DNA of 64,000 nt from Tetradesmus obliquus. Its lineage: Eukaryota; Chlorophyta; Chlorophyceae; Sphaeropleales; Scenedesmaceae. Each line of letters starts with the position of its first letter. Position 1 is the stretch's first letter. A model generated the notes under the pieces. The model had not been told where the DNA came from. It was given only the letters and a program-made list of their open reading frames with translations, and ran no database searches. A program made the translations under genes and the position numbers. Location of the stretch: contig CP126195.1 of NCBI GenBank assembly GCA_030272155.1, positions 992,001 through 1,056,000 on the forward strand, given 5' to 3'. Below, one piece after another: positions 57,316-64,000 of the stretch.

Positions 57316-58864
57316 TGCAGTGCTATCTGCTGCCTTGGGAGCTGCCGCGCTACGAGCAGCTCTCTCACCTCGCTTTAGACCTCCGCAGAGCAGTCAAGCA
57401 GGCAGCAGATGCGCGGTTGAGTTCTTACGAAGTCAGGTCCCTGGTAGAGATGTTTCGGCTGTGCAAGCTGCCAGAGCAGCAGCCGCGCTGGCAGCAGCAG
57501 CGGCGGCAGCAGGGGGAGCTGCTGCTGCGGGACATCAGCGTCACGCAGCTGGACAACAAGAACCAGCCTGACCAGGTCATCAAGGACGCGGAGGAGGTGC
57601 TGCGGGAGGTGAGCCAGGGGTCACAGCATCCAAAGCATCGCCAGCTGTGTGTTTGCTGTCGATGTGTGCATGGCATATCCTGATTACATCTTGATGCAGA
57701 GGAGGTCCTGCAGGAGGTGAGGCATTTTTTACAAGTCAGTCTGTGTGTTTGCTGTTGTTGTGTGCCCAACGTGTCCTGACCGTATCCTGGCAACGTCACC
57801 CAGTACTTCACCCAGTTTCACCCAGTAACTCACCCAGTAATTCTTGCAGTGGCACCCAGTACTTCACCCAGTGCCACCCAGCATTTCTCCCAGTGATTCG
57901 CCCAGTGTCAACCATCAGATTCCTCAGTGATTTACCCAGCCGCAGCAATGCATCCAGTGAGCCATTCAGTGTCACCCAGTAGTTGAAGCGGAAGGCGCGC
58001 TGCTTCAGGAGGCAACTTGATGGAGCAGCAGCCGTGCTCACTCCCCACCTGATTTGTCCCCACCTGACCTGTCCCCACCTGACCTGTCCCCACCTGACCT
58101 GTCCCCACCTGACCTGTCCCCACCTGACTTGTCCCCACCTGACTGACCTGTCCCCACCTGCTCACTCCCCACCCCGCCTGATGTGCCCGCCATCATGATT
58201 CTGCCACAACGCCTGCTGACCACAAGAAGCTGCTGCGCTTGCCGCTCCACGTGCGCTGGAGATCACTGTCATCATCGGCATTCCTCAATACAGCATGATA
58301 CATGCCTTGTGCTGCATGCTGCTGTGCAGGTGCTGTCTGCAGGCTACCCCCCACTGTTCATGAAGAGCTACGTGATGAAGGACGGCCGCATGCTGCACCA
58401 CTCGGTGGTCATCACGAGGGACGCCAGCCAGCAGCCCGACTACAGGTGTGTATATACGGATAGCAGCAGCAGCAGCAGCAGCAGCAGCGTAAACCACTCG
58501 GTTGTCATCACGCGGGATGTCAGCCAGCAGCCAGACTACAGGTGTGTATGTAAGGATTAGCAGCAGCAGCAGCAGCAGCCGCACCCTGCGCCTCTCAATT
58601 GTCCGCTCACGGGACGCCAGCCAGCAGCCTGACTACAGGCGGGGCGAATGCAACCAGCAGCAGCAGCAGCAGCAGCAGCGGGAGACATTGGCATGCAGGC
58701 AGCGGCTGCATCACATTGTCAGCTGCACACCTTTTTTGTGTGTTTCATGTGTGCTTTTTACTGCACGCCCGACCTGGACCCTGCCAAGCCATGGGACCTC
58801 ACCTTTGCTCTGCTGGCAGGCAATCATATAAGCCGTCAATGCCGACGGCAACCATGTTTGTTTG

Positions 58865-58906
<42 letters not shown>

Positions 58907-61900
58907 AGCTGCAGGCCTGACCTGGACCCATCAAGCCCTGGGACCTCCCCTTGTCCGTGCTTGACGGCATTCAACCAACCCGTGAATGCCACAATCACCT
59001 GTATTTTTATATTGGTCTGCCGCAGGCCTGACCTGGACCCTGCCAAGCCCTGGGACCTCTCGTTTGCGCTGCCACAGCCTGCCAGGGAGCTGCTGCAGCA
59101 GCAGCTGCCACTGCTGAAGCAGCAGCAGCAGCTGCTGCAGCGGCAGGCGGCGGCGCAGGGGCTGCTGCTGCAGGGGGGCGGCATGGCAGCTGGCTCCAGC
59201 AGCAGCAGCAGCGACGCTGTCGTGGCGGACGAGGCGGCGCAGGAGATGGAGAGGGAAAAGAAGCGCCGGCCAGGTGCACTCGATTTTGTTGCATAGTTGG
59301 GTTGGCTATTGTTTACCCTATGTTTTTATGTATCATCTTGCAGCTAGTGATCTGCCTCTCACATGCTGCTCAAACTTGCATTGTGCTCTGACGCACCCTT
59401 CTGGAACTCGCGCGCATCTCCTGACTGCCGCACCTCTGTTCTACGTGCCTGCTGCTGCCCCGCAGGCATGAGCCACCAAGCAGCGAGGGAGCTGCAGCAG
59501 CACCTGGAGCGCACTGCAGCCAAGAATGCGGCCAGCAGCAGCCACGCGCAGCTGCAGGCGCAGCGGGAGGCACTGCCTGCTGCAGCAGCAAGGGGGGACT
59601 GCCTGCGGCTGCTGGAGCAGCACCAGGTGCGGCACTGCTGCTGCTGTCTGTATTCCGTGGCATGCCGGCAGGCTAAGTTTGTTGTGGCTGGCATTGGTGG
59701 CGACAGTGTGGACTGCGTGTATTGTAATTCTTGATTCGGCTGTGTGCTCATTGTGACGGGCGAAACTGGCTGTGGCAAGTCCACGCAGGTGCCCCAGTGA
59801 CGCAATCTGCGCCACTCTGCCACAAGTTCATACCGTTGCTTTTACTAAACCGTTTTGCTGCAGGTGGTCATTGTGACCGGCGAGACTGGCTGTGGCAAGT
59901 CCACGCAAGTGCCCCAGTTCATCCTGGAGCAGGCTCAGCAGCAGGGGACGCTGCGTGACGTGAACATCGTGGCAGCACAACCGCGGCGCCTCATCACCAC
60001 CTGTAAGCCGGATATAGACTCTCTTCATCTGCTCTTGATGCAGTTTTCACACATATCTGTTGTGTTTGGGATCAGGAGGATGCTACATGTTTGGTGCAGT
60101 CGCGAATGCCCGCAGGCAGCTGCATGTGTGTGCAGCTGTTTCTTGCTTCACAGGGTCATGCAGCAACCAGCTCAGGATGCACTGCATTCTGCGGCAACAA
60201 TGTGTACAACCACACTGCCTGGGGCAACGGCAGGGAGGGGCACACACACGAGTCGCTGCCAACAGTTCCACAGACATAGTGTTCTATTGTTCACTCTCCT
60301 TTTCAGGTCTCACGCCATTGCTCAACCTGTTGTGGCTCGTACCATCTAAGATGGTGCCCGGACCTACTTGTAACTATCCTCTCAGATGCGTTCTTCACCG
60401 CAACCTTGTGCGTGCCTGCCCTGCCTGCCTGTGTTGGCCATGCATCTGCAGCGCTGTCGAAGCGCGTGGCTGAGGAGCGGGGCGAGGCTGTGGGGCAGGT
60501 GGTGGGCTACTCCATCCACGGCGACAGGTGGGCATGATTCATTCTGGGCGAAGTTCTTGGTGTGAAGTGTTGTAGGGCTGTGTTCGTAGGCCAAGCTGTG
60601 GGGAAAGTGCTGGACTACTCCGTTCACTGCGACAGGTGCGCTTCTGTGATGCAGCTACTTAGCCTGTTTTCAATCCAACCAACCTGTTGGTGGCTACTGC
60701 ATCCGCGGCAAGAATGGGTACTTCTTTTTATTCAGCACCTTGAATTGTCATTAATCCCAGCAACACGTTGGTGGCCACTCCTACACGGCAACAATGACAA
60801 CTTTACTATTCAACACTGTAGACTGTTATCGATCCAAGAAGCCTGCGTTGGTGGCTACTGCATCCATTGATCCCGCATTTTCCACATCCTGCTGATGCGC
60901 GCAGGCGCACCAGCCGCACCACCCGGCTCACCTTCTGCACCACCGGCATCCTCATTCGGAGGTTGATGGTGGACCCGGTGCTGTCCAATGTCAGCCACGT
61001 GGTGATCGATGAGGTGCACGAGCGCGGCGTGGAGGTGCGTGCGGCACCCAAACCCGCTATCCTTGCTCTTTGTTCTATTGTGTTGCTGGTTCACCATAGA
61101 GTGCTTCGCAGCCAGCTGCGGATCATGCCACGCATAACTGCTGGCCCAGAATTTGCAGGGCCGTGGTGCAGCATGCATTGCTGCTGTTGCATATGTGTGT
61201 GTTCTGACTCCGCGGCTGATGGTTGACCTGGCGGTGTCCAATGTCAGCCATGTGGTGATTGATGAGGTGCACGAGCGCGGCGTGGAGGTGCGTGCGGCAC
61301 CCAAACCCGCTATCTTGGTTCTATTGTGTTGCTGGTTCACCATAGAGTGCTTCAGAGCCAGCTGCCGATAATGCCACGCATAACTGCTGGCCCAGCATCT
61401 GCAGGGCCGTGGTGCAGCATGCATTGCTGCTGTTGGATATATGTGTGTTCTGACCACATGGCTTATGGTGGACCCGGCGCTGTCCAATGTCAGCCTCTGC
61501 TCATTGACAAAGTGCATGAGCGCGGCGCGGAGGTGCGTGTGGTGTGCTGCTAGTATTGATCATTGCTGTGCTGAATTGTGATGCACACAGTGAAGCGTCG
61601 ACAGCGTTGTCAGTATGCTTATCTGGTGGCTGATGGTGAGTGCGGCTCGAGCTCTGCAATTGCTCGCCAGCAACGTGAGCCATGCCATTGACGAAGTGCC
61701 TAATGCGGTGTAGATGTTGTTGCTGCAATTATCATGTCGTACTTCCGCAAACGATCCATGTTGCTGTCATCACAATGGTTGCAATTACTTCACTTGCAGG
61801 TGGACTTCCTGCTGCTGTTGGTCATTGCCGCATGTCATGCGTCACGCTGCTCTCGTAAATGCAATGTAAAAAAATGTATGTGTCTTCTTTACAACTCGCA

Positions 61901-63391
61901 GGTGGACTTCCTGCTTGCTGCCATGAGGCAGCTGGCTGCTGCCCGGCCCGACCTGAAGCTGCTGCTGATGAGCGCCACACTCAACAGCGCCAACATACAG
62001 GACTACTTCGCAGCACACATCCCAGGTACAGCTTCGTCATATTTAAATATACTGTGATGCATCGATTGCTCCAACCTGGTGTCGCTTGTGAATGGTTAGA
62101 AACTAACCTTACCCAACATCTGCAGAACCGCATTGAGGAGCCCTCGTCTGAACCCTGAATAATCTCAACCCTAAACCTCGGCGCTGGGCTAAACCCTCAA
62201 CTCAAACCCTGCTGCAGGCACTGTGGGCTGCCTGCACATCCCCGGGCGCACCTACACAGTGGAGCAGTTCTACCTGGAGGACCTCATTGAGGCTCGCCTG
62301 CGCACAGCACTGACAGCAAAGGCGGCAGCAGCAGCAGCAGCAGCAGCGGCACAGGACTCCGGCCAGCGGGACGCGCAATCTCCGCTGTACATAGACGCTT
62401 ACAGCAGCAACTACGACGCCAGCAGCTTTGCGGCTTACCTCAGAAGCTGCAGCAGCAGCGGAGGCGTGCTGGGTGCGTCTGCTGCTGCTGGCCGCGTGGC
62501 AGCAGGGCAGGGGGAGGCCATGCCGCTTTCGGCGAGGGTGGCTGTGGGCCGTCATGATGTAAAAAACGCCAGGGCTGAGCCGACTCTAAGGGACTATGAC
62601 ATCCACCTGAAAGGCTACGTGGTGGGTTTGCTTGTTGTGTTATTTTGTGTCATGTCATGTTATGTTATGTTATGTTATGTTATGTTATGTTATGGTCTGG
62701 TGAGGTCTGGTGTGCGGCTGCTGCGTGGCGCTCTGCCACAGAGGCAAGCCACAAGCTTCAGCTGCCAGACGTTGCCCCTGTCCATCATATCAACATATCA
62801 AAAACGATTCGATCACGCAGCATTGTAGTACCACAGGCCTGCCACAGTTGAACAGCTGCAGCGCTGGGCCGCAGTGCGGCGCCACGCAATGCCGCAAAGC
62901 TCAGCTACAGCTGTCATGCTGCAACATCACAACAAGACACAATACGCTAGTACCTTGTCCTATTATTCTCATCACCTCCCCCTGTTGTGATGGATGGCCA
63001 GCCTGCTGAGGATGAGCACCTGAAGCAGCACTACAGCCCAGCCACAGTGGCCGAGGTGACGAGCTGGGCCGGCTGCATTGTCAATGGTGCTGGGCCTTTG
63101 AAAAAGTCAAAACTCTTCTGCAGTCGCCAAGCTGCAACATCAAAGCACCTCAAACTGATGACAACTGACACTTGCCTGCACTTGTTTTCCTTTTGTGCTG
63201 CATGGCTCTGCCTGGCTAGCCTGCTGAGGATGAGCACCTCAAGGAGAACTACAGCCCGGCAACAGTGGCCGAGGTGTATCGCTGGGCCGGCTGCATTGTC
63301 AAGCCGCGCAACAACGAGGCGCTGCGATGGCAGCACTCGGCAGCAGCGGCAGCAGCCATCCAGTTCATCTGCAGGCACGAGACCGACCCAG
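50499..63391 (+). CDS. Modular gene B: repeat modules + DEAD-like pseudo-core + DExH helicase (3' end outside window)
   Basis: In-frame exons: 50499-51056, 51327-51893, 52205-52798, 53081-55291, 57102-57608, 58330-58445, 59026-59273, 59466-59626, 59864-60002, 60452-60527, 60905-61034, 61902-62025, 62218-62621, 63220-63391. They encode about 2000 aa and continue beyond the window. Modules M7-M9 come first. The 2.2-kb exon contains acidic and coiled-coil stretches and a region that looks like a worn DEAD-box core. The exons from 59466 are a clear DExH helicase RecA1: [11 protein letters not shown] before [19 protein letters not shown] (motif I), AAQPRRL (Ia), [31 protein letters not shown] (II), LLLMSATLN (III), [15 protein letters not shown], then [12 protein letters not shown] leading toward RecA2. 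DEVH and the layout recall DHX29/DHX36-type RNA helicases. The start at 50499 is uncertain; the true 5' end may lie in copy A. Confidence 0.75.
51327..51893 (+). other. Module M8, open, 189 codons
   Basis: It reads [77 protein letters not shown], then [38 protein letters not shown] and [11 protein letters not shown]. The long CTG tract 51262-51320 sits before the acceptor. Confidence 0.85.
52205..52798 (+). other. Module M9, open, 198 codons, pre-terminal subtype
   Basis: It reads [80 protein letters not shown], then [19 protein letters not shown] and [14 protein letters not shown]. It ends AAG followed by gcaagt: only a GC donor keeps phase 0 into T2. The acceptor is a NAGNAG (gtgcagcag) behind a CTG tract of more than 60 bp. 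Confidence 0.85.
53081..55291 (+). other. Terminal exon T2, 737 codons, with DEAD-like remnants
   Basis: The first 110 codons align with T1 ([29 protein letters not shown]). Then follow Ser/Ala-rich and acidic stretches. Five segments line up in order with DEAD-box elements: [10 protein letters not shown] where motif I would be, [12 protein letters not shown] (compare PTRELAEQ), [16 protein letters not shown] (compare the TPGRLLD region), [14 protein letters not shown] (compare DEAD) and, across the next intron, [13 protein letters not shown] at the motif III position. Walker A and DEAD residues are lost. A coiled-coil region ([20 protein letters not shown] and onward) is inserted between them. 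The DEAD comparison is my inference from order and spacing. Confidence 0.55.
55540..56825 (+). repeat. Satellite with 220-bp higher-order repeat inside an intron
   Basis: About 1.3 kb is built of variants of gtgagctgtgacatggcat and gcacat / ggcatggcac blocks. Individual blocks are about 24-45 bp, and the whole pattern repeats every 220 bp (phase markers at 55791, 56011, 56231, 56451). It lies wholly within the 55292-57101 intron of gene B. Long minus-strand open frames (Met-Pro-Cys-His repeats) are a by-product of the repeat. Confidence 0.95.
56906..57101 (+). repeat. Two acceptor-side copies of the GVSQSVL exon, 98-bp period
   Basis: Starts at 56906, 57004 and 57102 are spaced exactly 98 bp. 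The first two copies encode [16 protein letters not shown] and then diverge. The third, functional one reads [13 protein letters not shown]. All three have a tgtgcag acceptor. Confidence 0.95.
57795..58165 (+). repeat. Two adjacent intronic short-repeat blocks
   Basis: 57795-57985 holds about twelve irregularly spaced cacccagt units. 58040-58160 holds about eight units of gacctgtccccacct (15 bp), nearly perfect. Both lie in the intron between 57608 and 58330. Confidence 0.9.
58455..58990 (+). repeat. Copies of neighbouring exon ends in the intron 58446-59025
   Basis: Donor-side copies of the exon ending [15 protein letters not shown] occur at 58494-58543 ([15 protein letters not shown]) and 58590-58640. 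Acceptor-side copies of the exon starting [11 protein letters not shown] occur at 58768-58815 and 58913-58965, the latter behind a CTG tract. The order again follows the donor-left, acceptor-right rule. Confidence 0.85.
59745..59800 (+). repeat. Decoy copy of the helicase Walker A exon start
   Basis: It repeats the exon start ([16 protein letters not shown]; here read from cattgtgacgggcgaaactgg) about 118 bp before the functional acceptor at 59863, then diverges after gccccagt. Confidence 0.85.
60585..60640 (+). repeat. Donor-side copy of the GYSIHGDR exon
   Basis: It repeats the end of the exon 60452-60527 in degenerate form ([13 protein letters not shown] with a caggtgcg donor). Confidence 0.75.
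61200..61535 (+). repeat. Two donor-side copies of the DEVH-box exon end
   Basis: 61205-61289 repeats [17 protein letters not shown] with its gtgcgt donor. 61455-61532 is a worn copy ([10 protein letters not shown]). The intervening sequence (about 235-250 bp period) is also duplicated, so whole exon-end plus intron units were copied. Confidence 0.9.
61795..61825 (+). repeat. Acceptor-side decoy of the VDFLL exon
   Basis: A ttgcag acceptor followed by VDFLLLLV lies about 102 bp before the functional exon at 61902 ([11 protein letters not shown]). Confidence 0.8.
62650..62695 (+). repeat. (ATGTT)n pentanucleotide tract
   Basis: About eight tandem units of atgtt directly after the donor at 62621. 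Confidence 0.95.
62998..63085 (+). repeat. Acceptor-side copy of exon 63220
   Basis: It repeats the exon start ([16 protein letters not shown]) about 220 bp before the functional acceptor. It diverges after the AGCIV codons. Confidence 0.85.
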
Positions 63392-64000
63392 GTGCGGCGC
63401 TGTGTGGCTGTATGTGGGGGCCTCAGGATGAATTGGGGCCCTACCTTTGCTTGCGTCAGGCACTGCGTGCACTGTGAATGGATCGGTTGCGGTGCCTCAG
63501 GCCAGATCTGCTGCCTGACCCAGGTGCGGCAGCAAGCGGCTGTGTTTGCATGGGATCAGAGTGCCGCATGTCTTGTGCTACTGCGATGGCAGCACGCGGA
63601 GGCAGCAGTTGCGGCCATCCAGTTCATCTGCAGGCATGAGCCTGACCCAGGTGCGGCTGTGTGTGGCTGTATGTGTAGGGCATCGAAGCAGGCCCAAATA
63701 AACCCTACCTTTGCTTGCATAGGGCGCAGCGTGCAATATTACATTGCAGGCCCAGTTTTGGTAGAGCGTGTTTGAACTGTGAATGTCCATTGCAGCAGGC
63801 ACAATCTGTGCTTGCGTACAGCGCAGCTTGCATTAGTACTCCCAACATGCTGTGCCGCAGACCTGGTCTGCGCGTCTGCGCCCCGACCCAGGGGTGTCAG
63901 TGCGTGGCTGTAGTTGCATGTAAGCAGAGTGCAGCACGGCCACTCATAATCATCATGCTCATGTTTTAGCAGAGCGGCCACTGTTAGTGTAAGGGCAGCG
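63392..64000 (+). other. Right edge: intron of gene B with a donor-side exon copy
   Basis: 63578-63651 repeats the end of the last visible exon ([14 protein letters not shown] with gtgcgg donor). No exon with the expected next helicase sequence (the LVFLPG segment of RecA2) is visible before the window ends. Confidence 0.7.

Overview
The window is nuclear DNA of a eukaryotic green alga, most likely a chlorophycean; a Scenedesmus-like relative is plausible but not proven. The genes are rich in GT-AG introns and the exons are full of CAG/GCA triplet runs that encode Gln, Ala and Ser. Plastid-type proteins are present, including a glutamate-cysteine ligase with a transit-peptide-like N terminus. 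There are no operons, ribosome binding sites, prophage or CRISPR arrays, and I found no rRNA or tRNA gene.

Layout. 113-7486 (-) holds a complete ABC-F ATPase gene of the GCN20/ABCF3 type. 8671-13470 (+) holds a complete GSH1 gene. 15467-21385 (-) holds the C-terminal half of a DExH RNA helicase (motif VI to the OB fold). It is preceded on the same strand by 21704-24088, an unrecognised AT-hook protein that may belong to the same transcription unit. 24.1-27.7 kb is gene-poor. 27715-28743 (-) is a small two-exon membrane protein, which diverges across 508 bp from a complete NOC1/CEBPZ (Mak21) ribosome-biogenesis gene at 29252-40331 (+). From 40.7 kb to the right edge (+) lie two tandem copies of a modular gene. 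Copy A (40712-49750) carries frameshifts and a nonsense codon. Copy B (50499 to beyond 63391) runs from repeat modules through a region resembling a degenerate DEAD-box core into a DExH helicase core (motifs I, Ia, II, III), and its end lies outside the window.

Four exon models close in frame over their whole length: ABC-F 768 aa, GSH1 484 aa, the small membrane protein 88 aa, NOC1 1362 aa. This is the main support for the splice sites used here.

Two structural themes run through the whole window. First, introns are swollen by tandem copies of exon ends. Copies carrying the donor side follow the real exon, and copies carrying the acceptor side precede it, so many introns hold 1-8 decoy splice sites. 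Second, sense-strand CTG tracts very often form the 3' end of introns, where the polypyrimidine tract should be, while sense-strand CAG/GCA tracts lie in exons. The most novel protein-level item is the phase-0 exon module repeated about ten times between 42.4 and 52.8 kb.
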